The notes: generated by a model from the sequence alone, not told the origin. A stretch of DNA of 64,000 nucleotides from an uncultured Blastocatellia bacterium (GCA_946480785.1 CAMLLD010000008.1:37369-101368), one strand, 5' to 3'. Positions 7,458 through 17,017 are shown, counted from the first letter of the stretch. Made by a program: numbers and translations.

Positions 7458-9623
7458 ATGATTGAAACGTCGGAAATCGAAAACCGTGCGGCGCAGCAAA
7501 ACCGACTGCCTGCGCCGCTCGCGCCACTCGAGCGCCTCGCCTGGAACTACTGGTGGAGCTGGGCCGCGGACGGCGCCGAGATCTTTCGCGATCTCGAGCC
7601 GGAGATCTGGGAAGAGTGTGAATACAACCCGCGGCTGTTGTTGGCGAAAACATCGGCGTATCGTCTGGCGGAAGCGGCCACGGATCCGGTTTACCTCGAG
7701 CGCGTGCGGCGCATCGATGAGAGATTTCAAGCGTACATGGCGTCGGGTATCGGTTGGGCCATCGATCATCCGAAGATCACTGCGGAACATCCAGTTGCTT
7801 ATTTTTGCGCGGAGTTTGGCGTGCACAATTCGTTGCCGCTGTACTCCGGCGGGCTCGGCATTCTCGCCGGCGATCATTTGAAGTCGGCGAGCGATCTGCG
7901 TGTGCCGCTCGTCGCGGTGGGCCTGCTTTATCGTTACGGTTATTTTCGCCAGCGTCTGCGTAACGATGGCTGGCAGGAAGAACACTACGGCGAAACGTTT
8001 CCCAACGACCTCGCGATCACGCTGATCAAAAATCCTGACGGCACGCCGCTGCGCATCGCAGTCTCGATTCGCGAGCGCAACGTGTTGGCCCAGGTGTGGC
8101 GCGCCGACGTCGGCACGGTCCAACTCTATCTGCTCGATACGAACATTCCCGAGAATGTCGAAACGGATCGCTGGGTTACGGGACATCTTTACGGCGGTGA
8201 TCGCGAGACGCGTATCGTGCAGGAAATGTTGCTCGGTATCGGCGGTGTTCGTCTGTTGCGCCAGCTCGGCGTCACGCCGTCCGTCTATCACTTGAACGAA
8301 GGCCACTCCGCGTTTTTGACTTTAGAACTCGCGCGCGAAGTGATTCGCGGGCGGCAGGTGAGGATGGCGGACGCGATTCCGATCGTTCGCGAGCAGTGCG
8401 TGTTTACGACGCATACGCCAGTCGCGGCTGGTAACGATGAGTTTGACGCGTCGCTCGTGCTGCGCGCGTTTGGCAGTGAATACGCGAAAGAACTGGGTTT
8501 GAGTGAAGAGGAGTTTCTGGACCTCGGACGCATCGATCCCGGCGAGAAGAGCGAGCGTTACGGATTGACGCCGCTCGCGATTCGTATGTGTCGTTCGACG
8601 AATGGCGTGAGCCGGAAGCACGGTGACGTGTCGCGCGCGCTGTGGCAGAAGTTGTTTCCCGGCAAAACAGTCGATGCGGTGCCGATCAGTTACATCACGA
8701 ACGGCGTGCACGCACCGACGTGGGTCTCGCCGTTGCTGCGTTATCTGTTTGAGAAGTACATCGGCCAGGATTGGCAGAAGCTGTTGCGTGACGAGCGCGC
8801 GTGGAGCGAAGCGGTAGCGCGCATCTCTGATGAAGAGCTGTGGGTCGCGCACTCGATGCTGAAGGAGCGTTTGATCGCTTTCGTGCGTCATCGCACGACG
8901 CAATCGCGCCTCGCGGCGGGTGAAAAGCCTGATTACATCGAAGCCGCCAAGACGATGTTTGATCACGAAGTGCTGACGGTCGGTTTTGCGCGTCGCGTGG
9001 CTGGTTACAAGCGTTGGAATCTTTTGTTGTCGGACCAGCAGCGGTTGCTGCGGCTTATTAATGACGAAGAGCGGCCGGTACAGTTTGTGTTCGCGGGCAA
9101 GGCGCATCCGCAGGATGAGGGTTCCAAGCTGGTGTTACAGCAGTTGGCCCAGTGGAAATACGATCCGGCGGTGAGGCATCGCGCCGTGTTTCTCGAAGAC
9201 TACGATCAGGAGATCGCGCGGCAGCTCGTGCAGTCGGTTGACGTTTGGCTCAACGTGCCGCGGCGTCCGCTCGAGGCTTCGGGAACGAGCGGTGAAAAGG
9301 TCGCGATGAACGGCGGATTGAACCTGTCGATTCTCGATGGCTGGTGGCTCGAAGGTTACGACGGCACGAACGGATTTGCCATCGGAACTGGGGATGGTGT
9401 CGCAAGCGCGAGCGAAACGAACGTCACCACGATCGATGCGCTTGACGCTGAGTCGTTGTACGGAACGCTGGAACAGGAAGTCCTGCCGGCTTTTTACACG
9501 CGCGACGAAACAGGACTGCCGCGCCAGTGGATCGCGATGATGAAACACGCAATCCAAACCCTCGCCCCCAGGTTCAACAGCAATAGAATGGTTGAAGACT
9601 ACGTGCGCCGGATCTATTCTTAA
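7458..9623 (+). CDS. glgP: Alpha-glucan (glycogen/maltodextrin) phosphorylase
   Basis: The 721-aa protein is a GT35 phosphorylase of the shorter archaeal/bacterial type with an N-terminal DUF3417-like region (APLERLAWNYWWSWAADG). Typical landmarks are YFCAEFGVHNSLPLYSGGLG, HLNEGHSAFLTLEL, FTTHTPVAAGND and, near the end, RRPLEASGTSGEKVAMNGG, where the Lys should hold pyridoxal phosphate. It releases glucose-1-phosphate from alpha-1,4-glucans in the cytoplasm. EKVAMNG replaces the more common MKAALNG, a mild variation around the cofactor Lys. It appears monocistronic; other glycogen genes are not in the window. Confidence 0.93.
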   Translation: MIETSEIENRAAQQNRLPAPLAPLERLAWNYWWSWAADGAEIFRDLEPEIWEECEYNPRLLLAKTSAYRLAEAATDPVYLERVRRIDERFQAYMASGIGWAIDHPKITAEHPVAYFCAEFGVHNSLPLYSGGLGILAGDHLKSASDLRVPLVAVGLLYRYGYFRQRLRNDGWQEEHYGETFPNDLAITLIKNPDGTPLRIAVSIRERNVLAQVWRADVGTVQLYLLDTNIPENVETDRWVTGHLYGGDRETRIVQEMLLGIGGVRLLRQLGVTPSVYHLNEGHSAFLTLELAREVIRGRQVRMADAIPIVREQCVFTTHTPVAAGNDEFDASLVLRAFGSEYAKELGLSEEEFLDLGRIDPGEKSERYGLTPLAIRMCRSTNGVSRKHGDVSRALWQKLFPGKTVDAVPISYITNGVHAPTWVSPLLRYLFEKYIGQDWQKLLRDERAWSEAVARISDEELWVAHSMLKERLIAFVRHRTTQSRLAAGEKPDYIEAAKTMFDHEVLTVGFARRVAGYKRWNLLLSDQQRLLRLINDEERPVQFVFAGKAHPQDEGSKLVLQQLAQWKYDPAVRHRAVFLEDYDQEIARQLVQSVDVWLNVPRRPLEASGTSGEKVAMNGGLNLSILDGWWLEGYDGTNGFAIGTGDGVASASETNVTTIDALDAESLYGTLEQEVLPAFYTRDETGLPRQWIAMMKHAIQTLAPRFNSNRMVEDYVRRIYS

Positions 9624-9649
9624 CCGAACACCGCAGCGTTCACGTTTAC

Positions 9650-9740
9650 CAACGCCGAAGGCGTTCACGAGTTTCAGCCCAGGGTTGCTGCAACCCTGGG
9701 TTCAAAAAACCTAACGAAGTCACAACGCCGAAGGTGTTGG
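9650..9740. repeat. Palindromic intergenic repeat (REP-like)
   Basis: Two copies of AACGCCGAAGGYGTT (9651-9665 and 9724-9738) bracket a perfect 10-bp stem, CCCAGGGTTG (9678-9687) with CAACCCTGGG (9691-9700). The composition matches dispersed intergenic repeats I recall from Acidobacteriota and Verrucomicrobiota genomes. It fills the gap between glgP and the kinase gene, so it may affect the end of one transcript or the start of the next. There is only one copy in this window. Confidence 0.65.
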
Positions 9741-9756
9741 CCAGCTCCACTCCTGA

Positions 9757-11775
9757 ATGAAATACTGCACGGTCTGCAAAACAAAATACGAGGACAGCGT
9801 CAGCTACTGTTCGATCGATGGCGAAGTACTCGAATCTGATCCCGCATCGATCGTCGACACCGTGCTCGACGGCCAGTACCAGATGGAAGCGCTGCTGGGC
9901 AAAGGTGGCATGGGCGCCGTCTATCGCGCGCGTCACATCCTGCTCGGCGACCGCGTCGCCATCAAAGTGCTGCCGCCGGAAGTGCGCACGAACGCCGAAT
10001 GGCTGCGTCGCTTCCGCCGCGAAGGCCAGGCCGCACGCCGTTTTCGTCACCCAAACTCCGTCACGGTTTACGATCTGCGCACCGCCGCGGACGGCACGAT
10101 CTACATGGTGATGGAGTATGTCGAAGGACACACTCTAGATCTCGCGATCAAAACTCGTGGCCGCTTTACCGCCGCCGAAGCATTCGAAATCCTGACCCCG
10201 ATCATGAGCGTGCTCGACACCGCCCACTCGATGGGCGTCGTGCATCGCGATCTCAAACCCGAAAACATCATGATCGGCAACGCGACCGAGAACGGACCAC
10301 CGGTCGTGAAGCTGCTCGACCTCGGCATCGCGAAGATGCGCGAGATTGCCGGCGGCGATAACGGCGGCAACACCGCGTTGACGATGGCGGGCCAGGTGCT
10401 CGGCACTCCTTATTACATGTCGCCCGAACAGTGGGGCGAAATTCCGCGCGACGGCAACCCTGAAATCGACGGGCGCGCTGACATCTACAGTCTCGGTCTC
10501 GTTTTCTACGAGATGATTTCCGGCCGGCGTCCTTTCGTGAGTCATACGCTCAGCGAGTTGCGGCGCGATCACGTCACGACGACGCCGAAGCCGCTGTATG
10601 AAGTCGCGCCTGACGTGCCGCGTGGCTTCAGCGCGGCGATCGAGCGCGCGACCGCGAAGGATCGTGGCGACCGGCAGGACACCGCGAGTCAATTGGCCGC
10701 GGAGTTGCGCGCCGGACTGACCACCCCGATCGATCCGCGCACTGGGGAAGTGCCTGGGGACCTCGCGGAGACAATCACCCTCGGCAAAGTCGACACGAAG
10801 TCAGACGTAACTGCGCCGACCGTGATCACGATCGACAGTCCGGTCACTTCGCCGCCAGCGCCGCCGCCACAGCCGACCGTCGCGCCAACAGTTGTTGAAA
10901 GACGAAAGCCGGAGCCGCCACCGCCGGTTGACGCCGGTATGACCGTGGCCGAATCGGCCTCGATGGCTTCGAGCGTGACGGCGATTCCGAACGTACAGCG
11001 TCCAGTTCCCGCGCCGCAGCCTGCGGTCCCTGCGCCAGCGCCGATCGCGCCCGCAGTGAAGAAAAAGAGCAGCACCGGACTGATTATCGGCGTAATTGCG
11101 CTATTGCTTGTTGTGGGGGTAGTCGGAGGTGCAAGTATCTTCCTGTGGAACCGTTCAAGGACGACAAAGCCTCCGGCTGTGAACGCGTCGAGCTCGATTA
11201 CAACGACGCCGACAGCGACTGCACCGACCGAGATCAGCCGTTATTGGCTGGAGTTGGTGCCGAAAGGTGGCGGCCAGTCGACGCAGGTGGCCGGATCGGG
11301 GCAGATTGCGTCGGGGCAGTCGTTCAGGTTTCACTTTGTTTTCAGTGAACCCGGGTTTATTTATATCTTCGGTCCCGGCGATAAGAATCAGCCGACCGCG
11401 TTTCTGACGACGAAGCCGCTGCCCGACGCCGGCGTCACGAGTAATCAGGTAAGCGCGGGCAGTGAATTCACTTTTCCGAGTGGGCAGGGAAACAAGATCA
11501 CGCTCGACAAAAACCCCGGCACGGACGTGTTCACGATCGTTTTTTCAAAGACGCAGTTGGCCTCGCCGGCATTTCTGAACCAGCCGGTGACCGGCCAGCC
11601 GTTATCGCCATCCGAACAGGCCGAGTTGACCTCGTTCGTGTCGCAGCACGCGCAGAAGCCCCCTGTTACCGAACTCGATAATTCAAATCCTCGCGCACCG
11701 TCGGTGCGAGTCAAAGTGCCCGCGGAGGCAGCCAGTAATCCGATCGTCTTCGACATCCGTATTCAGCACAACTAG
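9757..11775 (+). CDS. Membrane Ser/Thr protein kinase with zinc-ribbon N-terminus and DUF4384-like C-terminal domain
   Basis: The 672-aa protein begins with a small zinc ribbon (CTVC...YCSIDG). A Hanks-type kinase domain runs from about 41 to 310: Gly loop GKGGMGAVY, Lys70 in AIKVL, HRDLKPEN near 163, DLG in place of DFG near 187, SPEQWG. A Pro-rich linker and one membrane helix follow (about 445-463, IIGVIALLLVVGVVGGASI), then an outer domain of about 200 aa resembling DUF4384 (FRFHFVFSEPGFIYIF). It should phosphorylate Ser/Thr in the cytoplasm in response to something outside. The next gene, 10 bases on, encodes a second DUF4384-like protein, and a CHAT protein follows. The kinase residues look intact. 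Confidence 0.92.
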   Translation: MKYCTVCKTKYEDSVSYCSIDGEVLESDPASIVDTVLDGQYQMEALLGKGGMGAVYRARHILLGDRVAIKVLPPEVRTNAEWLRRFRREGQAARRFRHPNSVTVYDLRTAADGTIYMVMEYVEGHTLDLAIKTRGRFTAAEAFEILTPIMSVLDTAHSMGVVHRDLKPENIMIGNATENGPPVVKLLDLGIAKMREIAGGDNGGNTALTMAGQVLGTPYYMSPEQWGEIPRDGNPEIDGRADIYSLGLVFYEMISGRRPFVSHTLSELRRDHVTTTPKPLYEVAPDVPRGFSAAIERATAKDRGDRQDTASQLAAELRAGLTTPIDPRTGEVPGDLAETITLGKVDTKSDVTAPTVITIDSPVTSPPAPPPQPTVAPTVVERRKPEPPPPVDAGMTVAESASMASSVTAIPNVQRPVPAPQPAVPAPAPIAPAVKKKSSTGLIIGVIALLLVVGVVGGASIFLWNRSRTTKPPAVNASSSITTTPTATAPTEISRYWLELVPKGGGQSTQVAGSGQIASGQSFRFHFVFSEPGFIYIFGPGDKNQPTAFLTTKPLPDAGVTSNQVSAGSEFTFPSGQGNKITLDKNPGTDVFTIVFSKTQLASPAFLNQPVTGQPLSPSEQAELTSFVSQHAQKPPVTELDNSNPRAPSVRVKVPAEAASNPIVFDIRIQHN

Positions 11776-11785
11776 GAGATCGTTT

Positions 11786-12709
11786 ATGCGTCTTAGTGTC
11801 CTTCTTTTTGCGATGGTTTGCGCGTGCGTCGCGATTGGTATCGCGGCCCCTCTGCCACAGGATCAGGATGAGGACGTGCGCGGCGCGTTTCTGACGACGC
11901 GGCCAAAAGAGAAAGCGGCCGCGTCGGACACGTCGAGCAGACCAAGCCGCAGACGACCACGGCCGAGCGGCGGTACCACTTCCGGCAGCACGAGCAAAGC
12001 ACCGGATAAAAAACCCGGCGGCCCTCCTGTGGTAAGTGGCTCGAACAAACCTGCCGAGACGGGGACGAAGCCCGTAAACGCGCCGCGTCTCGGCCTCGGA
12101 ATGACGTTGTTCACGCGTGACTCGAACGGACTCGCGGTGCGCGTGGATCCCGAACACGTTTTCCACAAGGGCGATCGCGTGCGCGTGCTGCTCGAGACGA
12201 ATGCCGACGGCTATCTCTACATCTTCAACCAGACCGATGAAGGCCCCGTGCTGATGATCTATCCCGACAAGGATCTCGATGAGGCGGGCAATTACATTAA
12301 GGCCCACGTGCCGTGGGAGATCCCGTCGAGTGCGTCCGACGAAGAGCGATTGCGCTGGCTCGTGTTTGACGCGAACCCCGGCAACGAAAAGTTGTTCTTT
12401 GTGTTTACGCGCGAGCCGCTGAACGGCGTGCCGATCGAAGACGACCTGATCGCGTTCTGCAAGAATTCGAGCGACGGGTGTCCGTGGCGGCCGACCGCGG
12501 AGCTGTGGGACACGATCAAGAAACAGATGCAGGAGCCACTCGCCACTGATAAGAAAGATCGCTTCGGTCGCGCGCAAACCGCGCCCGAGCAACAAGCATC
12601 GACGCGCGGACTCAGTCTGGCGAAGGACGATCCCGAGCCGTCGTTGATCATGATGGCGTCGTCGAAGAGCCCGATGCTGGTGACCACGCTCGATCTCATT
12701 CATAAATAG
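11786..12709 (+). CDS. Secreted DUF4384-domain protein
   Basis: A signal peptide (MRLSVLLFAMVCACVAIGIA) is followed by a disordered Arg/Pro/Ser/Gly-rich stretch and then a DUF4384 domain of about 120 aa from residue 105 (LGMTLFTRD, FHKGDRVRVLLETNADGYLY, VLMIYPDKDLDEAGNYI). DUF4384 is often found fused to or beside kinases and CHAT/caspase-like proteins; its ligand is unknown. Start chosen by TAGGAGATC 6 bases upstream. It shares the DUF4384-like fold with the extracellular part of the kinase upstream, so binding between the two is a reasonable guess. No catalytic residues are visible. Confidence 0.85.
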   Translation: MRLSVLLFAMVCACVAIGIAAPLPQDQDEDVRGAFLTTRPKEKAAASDTSSRPSRRRPRPSGGTTSGSTSKAPDKKPGGPPVVSGSNKPAETGTKPVNAPRLGLGMTLFTRDSNGLAVRVDPEHVFHKGDRVRVLLETNADGYLYIFNQTDEGPVLMIYPDKDLDEAGNYIKAHVPWEIPSSASDEERLRWLVFDANPGNEKLFFVFTREPLNGVPIEDDLIAFCKNSSDGCPWRPTAELWDTIKKQMQEPLATDKKDRFGRAQTAPEQQASTRGLSLAKDDPEPSLIMMASSKSPMLVTTLDLIHK

Positions 12710-12739
12710 TCGTCACGCAATTTTGAAAGGGAAGACAAG

Positions 12740-15565
12740 ATGAGTTGTACAACTGTGAAGTCGATTGGCGTCGCTTTGTGTGTAGCGTTAGTTGCGGCGT
12801 TGTTGCTTGCGCCAGTTGCCGTGCCGGTGCGCGCGGTTACCTCGTCGCCGCTCGTTCAGCAAACGGACAACGCAAGCGCGGCGTTACACGAAGGACGCAG
12901 ACTGTTGAAGCGCGGCCGCGCCGATCAGGCCCTCGTGCAACTGCGCAACGCTCTCAATCTCTATACGGCGGCGAAGAACAGTAGCGGTGTCGCCGCGGCG
13001 CACAATGAGCTCGGCGATTTGTATCTGCGACAAGGTCAATACCAGATCGCGCTCGATAATTACCAAAAAGCACTCGACGGTTTTCTCAATCAGAAACCGG
13101 ACGTCGCGGCGGCGGCCGTGGGCTTGGGTGACGATAAGTTCAACGCGAATCTGATGCTCGCGAAGATCGGCGACGTGAACTTTCGGCTCGGAAAATTCGA
13201 CGATGCGCGCGCCGCTTACAGCCGCATGGTCGTGCAAAAGCCGGAAGGCGCAGCGCAGAAGGTCGGCCGGCGATTCGGCGGTTTGAGCGCCATCACCGGT
13301 GGAATTGCTAGCGGGCACGTCAGTGTTGCTGCGCCGACCGGCGGCGTGACGACGTTGCTCGAAGCAAAGAAGGAACTCGATCAGTATCGCGTTTCGATTG
13401 CCTATTCGAGCTACGAGCTCGGCATGGGCCGCCTTGATTACAACAACGGTGATTTCGAATCAGCGCGGACCCATTTTCAGAATGCGTTGGATGCTGCGGG
13501 CAGTAGTCTCGCAGCGATTGCGAGTCTCGGCCAGGTGCGTCGCTTTCGCGCGGCGGCACGCACGAGTCTCGGCGACGTAGCATTGCGCACGGGAAAGTTT
13601 AAGGACGCGACGAAGTTTTACAACGACGCGAAGAAGGGCGCGCAGGATGACAAGCGACTCGATCTGATGTGGCCCGCGCAACGCGGCCTGGGCCGCAGTT
13701 TGTGGCTGCAAGCGATGCAGGAGAAAGATCCGAAGAAGTCGATGGGCCTGCGCGAGCAGGCGTTGGCGAATTATCGCGAGTCGCTCGCCACGATCGAGAC
13801 GTTGCGGCAGGGAAGTCTGCGCGCGGATGAATCACGCACGACGTTCTTGTCGTCGATCAAAGACGTGTTCGACGAAGCGGCGAGTGCGAATGCGGCGACG
13901 GCTTTGTTGTCCGGTTCGACACCCGGCGCGCCGTTGAACGGGAAGGCGCTCGAGTACGCGAGCGAAGCGTTTCGGATCAACGAGCAGTCGCGCGCGCGTT
14001 CGCTGCTGGATCTGTTGAGTGAGACCGACGCTTCGATCACCGAAGGCGTTCCGGCCGAGCTGTTGAAACGCAAGCAGGAGAATTTAGATAAGCAACAGGA
14101 CATCGCCGACGTTCTGACCGGAGTCAACGTTTCAAACGAGGAGTTGAAGAAGAAACCCGCAGAGCTCGACGCGGACCTCGAAAAGCTCCAGGCGGAGTAC
14201 GAAGAGATCGAAAACCAGATTCGCACGGCGAGTCCGCGTTACGCAGCGCTCACCGCGAACAAGCCGTTGACGCTCGCCGAAGTGCAGCAGAACGTACTCG
14301 ATGACAAAACGATGCTAGTCGAGTACTCGCTGCAGCCTGACGATTCATACCTGTTTGCGGTCAGCAAAGATGCGGTGAGTCTGTTCAAGCTTCCGAGCCG
14401 CGCGAATATCGAGAAGCTCGCGATGGACCTGCGGGCGCAACTGATTCCTTCGAAACTGCAACGGCGCATCGTCGGCATCGACGTGGCCGAAGCGAATCGC
14501 GGTTTGGGTGTCGCTGCGGCAGCGCCCGCGGACGCCGCGCCATTCGTTGCTGCGTCAAACGCGCTTTACAAAGTCGTGCTCGAGCCGGCTGCTTCGATGA
14601 TCGGCGAGAAGCGCCTGATGGTCGTGGCCGACGGCGCCCTGAATTACATTCCGTTTGAAGTCCTGCTCAAGTCCGCGGACGGCGGCGACTTTGCTTCACT
14701 CAATTATCTCGTCAAGACAAACGAGATCATCTACGCGCCTTCGGCTTCAGTCGTCGGCGCCATCAAGCAGCAACGCGCGAAGACAGACAGCCGCGCGTTG
14801 CTGATCATCGCCGACCCGGTCTTCAATTCGAACGACGCGCGCGCGAAGAAAGCCCCCGCGACCGCGGCTGCCGGCACGGATGCAGAAGCCCGTGGCCTCG
14901 GCATTCAAAGCGCGCTCGCCGACGTGGACGGAGGCACACCAGCGCCTGCCGCGACGAACGCGACGATGCAAGGCCTGCCGTTGGCCCGGCTCACCGGCAC
15001 GCGCATTGAGGCCGAACAGATTTCGAAGCTCGCCAAAGCGTCAGGCGGACAAGCAGACGTCTGGCTCGATCTCGACGCGAGCGAAGAGAACCTCGACACG
15101 CGCGACATGAGCAAGTACCGCATCATTCACCTCGCCACGCATGGTCTACTCAACGCGGAGCGGCCGCAGTTCACCGGCGTGGTCCTGTCGCTCGTCGGCA
15201 ACAAGACGCAGGACGGCTTTGTGCGTACTGATGAAGTTTTTAATCTACACCTCGGTTCTCCTCTCGTTATGCTTTCGGCCTGCGAAACCGGACTCGGCAA
15301 AGAAGCGCGAGGCGAAGGCGTGATGGGCCTTACGCGCGCCTTCATGTACGCCGGTGCGCCGACCGTTGGTGTTAGTCTCTGGTCAGTCGCCGACAAGTCG
15401 ACTGCTGATCTAATGACAGACTTCTACCAGCGGCTACTGAGCACTACCGCGACCAGCACCACGTCGGGAGCGTTGCGCGGCGCACAGCTAGCCATGATCT
15501 CCGGCAAGAAATACAGCGCGCCGTTTTACTGGGCGCCGTTCGTGCTTGTCGGCGACTGGAACTAG
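12740..15565 (+). CDS. Secreted TPR-CHAT protein (caspase-like protease)
   Basis: The 941-aa protein has a signal sequence (VALLLAPVAVPVRAV), TPR repeats over about residues 50-300 (DLYLRQGQYQIALDNYQKAL is one), a coiled coil near 440-490 and a C-terminal CHAT domain. The catalytic pair is present: His801 in LATHGLL and Cys848 in LSACETGLG. CHAT proteins are caspase/separase-clan cysteine peptidases, usually controlled by partner proteins. RBS AAAGGGAAG precedes the ATG, 30 bases after the DUF4384 gene, so kinase, DUF4384 and CHAT genes form one unit ending at a terminator. Most studied CHAT proteases are cytoplasmic; the apparent signal peptide here is unusual. Substrate unknown. Confidence 0.9.
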   Translation: MSCTTVKSIGVALCVALVAALLLAPVAVPVRAVTSSPLVQQTDNASAALHEGRRLLKRGRADQALVQLRNALNLYTAAKNSSGVAAAHNELGDLYLRQGQYQIALDNYQKALDGFLNQKPDVAAAAVGLGDDKFNANLMLAKIGDVNFRLGKFDDARAAYSRMVVQKPEGAAQKVGRRFGGLSAITGGIASGHVSVAAPTGGVTTLLEAKKELDQYRVSIAYSSYELGMGRLDYNNGDFESARTHFQNALDAAGSSLAAIASLGQVRRFRAAARTSLGDVALRTGKFKDATKFYNDAKKGAQDDKRLDLMWPAQRGLGRSLWLQAMQEKDPKKSMGLREQALANYRESLATIETLRQGSLRADESRTTFLSSIKDVFDEAASANAATALLSGSTPGAPLNGKALEYASEAFRINEQSRARSLLDLLSETDASITEGVPAELLKRKQENLDKQQDIADVLTGVNVSNEELKKKPAELDADLEKLQAEYEEIENQIRTASPRYAALTANKPLTLAEVQQNVLDDKTMLVEYSLQPDDSYLFAVSKDAVSLFKLPSRANIEKLAMDLRAQLIPSKLQRRIVGIDVAEANRGLGVAAAAPADAAPFVAASNALYKVVLEPAASMIGEKRLMVVADGALNYIPFEVLLKSADGGDFASLNYLVKTNEIIYAPSASVVGAIKQQRAKTDSRALLIIADPVFNSNDARAKKAPATAAAGTDAEARGLGIQSALADVDGGTPAPAATNATMQGLPLARLTGTRIEAEQISKLAKASGGQADVWLDLDASEENLDTRDMSKYRIIHLATHGLLNAERPQFTGVVLSLVGNKTQDGFVRTDEVFNLHLGSPLVMLSACETGLGKEARGEGVMGLTRAFMYAGAPTVGVSLWSVADKSTADLMTDFYQRLLSTTATSTTSGALRGAQLAMISGKKYSAPFYWAPFVLVGDWN

Positions 15566-15590
15566 ATTGTTGTTCTTCTAATCCGCAAGA

Positions 15591-16289
15591 TTAGGGCTGC
15601 GATTTCGCAGCCCTTCTTCTTTTTCTCACGCCATACAAACCACTCAACCCACTAACCAACAGGATCGCGCTCGCAGGCTCGGGCACACCACTCGGCGTTC
15701 CTTCGACCACAAAGTTATCGATCCGGTTAGTGCCGGTCGCAGAGCTCGCGCCATTGAAGACGATGCGAAACGCGGCGTTCGGATTGTCGTTCAGCCCCAC
15801 AATCCCCACGAGTGAAAACACGAGCGGTACCGATCCGAACGCACTTGCGGGCGTAAACGGCGCGCCGAAATTCACGAACGTATTACCGTCGAGACTGTAT
15901 TGAAACTGGTTGCTGTTGAAGCCGGTACTCGTTCCCTGGGTCGCAAAACTCACGATGATGTTTGCGAAACCGAGCGTGCCGACGTTGAAGGTGATATTCC
16001 GGCCGTTGTTCGCGGTGCTCGTGCCGCCTTGGAGCGAGAGCGCCTGGCCCGCGACGTCTCCAAGCCGCGCATTGTTAGTTGTGCCCGCGGCGAAGAGAAT
16101 ATTCGCAACATTCAGGTTGCTCGACAGCGTGCCGCTGCCGTGGTCCACGATCAGATCTGAATCGTTGAAGTTCCAGACCGCCAATTGATCCGCCAGCGTC
16201 GCCGGCGCGGTCGCCGCGAGCAATACCAAAAGACAGATGAGGTTGAAGGGAATTCGTCGAGTGAGACGACGATTCGACTTATTAAACAT
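15591..16289 (-). CDS. PEP-CTERM sorting-domain protein
   Basis: The 232-aa protein has a signal peptide (FNLICLLVLLAATAPATLA), a beta-rich passenger of about 180 aa and a C-terminal PEP-CTERM tail: VPEPASAILL, a hydrophobic helix, then a basic end (GVRKRRRAAK). In this family the tail is cut by an exosortase that transfers the protein to the cell surface, often together with exopolysaccharide. The passenger resembles other Asn/Gly/Thr-rich surface proteins of unknown ligand. AAAGGAGAACGTGT before the ATG supports the start. No exosortase lies in the window, but a Wza-type export gene is found at 45.4 kb. The gene is single and ends convergently with the CHAT gene. Confidence 0.88.
   Translation of the reverse strand: MFNKSNRRLTRRIPFNLICLLVLLAATAPATLADQLAVWNFNDSDLIVDHGSGTLSSNLNVANILFAAGTTNNARLGDVAGQALSLQGGTSTANNGRNITFNVGTLGFANIIVSFATQGTSTGFNSNQFQYSLDGNTFVNFGAPFTPASAFGSVPLVFSLVGIVGLNDNPNAAFRIVFNGASSATGTNRIDNFVVEGTPSGVPEPASAILLVSGLSGLYGVRKRRRAAKSQP
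15594..15619 (+). terminator. Rho-independent terminator after the CHAT gene
   Basis: GGGCTGCGA (15594-15602) pairs with TCGCAGCCC (15605-15613), followed by TTCTTCTTTTT. The hairpin lies inside the last codons of the convergent PEP-CTERM gene, a compact arrangement. Confidence 0.8.
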
Positions 16290-16526
16290 ACACGTTCTCC
16301 TTTAATGAGGTTTTTAGACATAGCTCGACTGTGAGAAAGCAGGAGAATCTTGTTCAGAGATTCGTGAGGCTAGTCAGTAGTAGTCGCCCGGCTCTGAGGA
16401 CAGCCAAAGCTTTCTCGGTTGCATACGCACCATATGCCGAAACATTTCGATCGTCAATAGAAAAGTGATGGGGGTTTGACAGGATCGCTACTCCTGTGAG
16501 GTTATTTTCATGGTGGAGGTATGGGT

Positions 16527-16859
16527 ATGGGGAAGAGCTTCTTCAAAATCGACAACAAGGAAACACTCGACAAACTAATCACTGACTCCAAAACGAAACC
16601 GGTCGTCATCTTCAAGCACAGCAACGCCTGCGGCATCAGCGCATCAGCTTATCGCGAGATGGAGAAGCTCGATGGCCAGGTGAACCTGCTCGAGGTGCAG
16701 AGCGCGCGCGATGTTTCGCGTGAGCTGGCGGACCTGACGGGTATTCGTCACGAGACTCCGCAGGTGATCGTGCTGAAAGATGGCAAGGCCGTTTGGAATG
16801 CTTCTCACTTCGACGTGAAAGCGGGTGCGGTGCTCCAGGCGCTGGAGTCTAACGCATAA
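16527..16859 (+). CDS. ytxJ: YtxJ-like monothiol redox protein (bacillithiol-system type)
   Basis: The 110-aa thioredoxin-fold protein carries one Cys in the active-site position (FKHSNACGISASAY), followed by VNLLEVQSARDVSRELADLT and TPQVIVLKDGKAVW. YtxJ/BrxC-type proteins are thought to remove mixed disulfides of low-molecular-weight thiols such as bacillithiol in the cytoplasm. The ATG at 16527 is preferred because GGAGGT ends right against the ATG at 16521, leaving it no spacing. The hallmark is usually SxxCPIS; here Pro is Gly (ACGIS). Bacillithiol synthesis genes are not in the window. A GC hairpin follows. Confidence 0.85.
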   Translation: MGKSFFKIDNKETLDKLITDSKTKPVVIFKHSNACGISASAYREMEKLDGQVNLLEVQSARDVSRELADLTGIRHETPQVIVLKDGKAVWNASHFDVKAGAVLQALESNA

Positions 16860-16864
16860 AGGCG

Positions 16865-16887
16865 GGAGCGCTCGTGCTGAGCGCTCC
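16865..16887 (+). terminator. Hairpin after ytxJ, possible terminator
   Basis: GGAGCGCT (16865-16872) pairs with AGCGCTCC (16880-16887). There is no T run after it, so it may be rho-dependent or only a 3' protective stem. Confidence 0.45.
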
Positions 16888-17017
16888 TCTCCCACCTAAA
16901 ACAACTTCATTGACTTCGCCTCACTGACTGCGATAAAAGTTTTTTCAGCTTCGTACGTGTCTTACCAGCGGTAATCCCGGGCCTCGCATTAGTAGTTCAA
17001 TAGTTCGACAGGTGCAC

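Noticed and set aside
7413..9107. Two long minus-strand frames opposite glgP
   Set aside because: Shadows of a strongly conserved forward gene.
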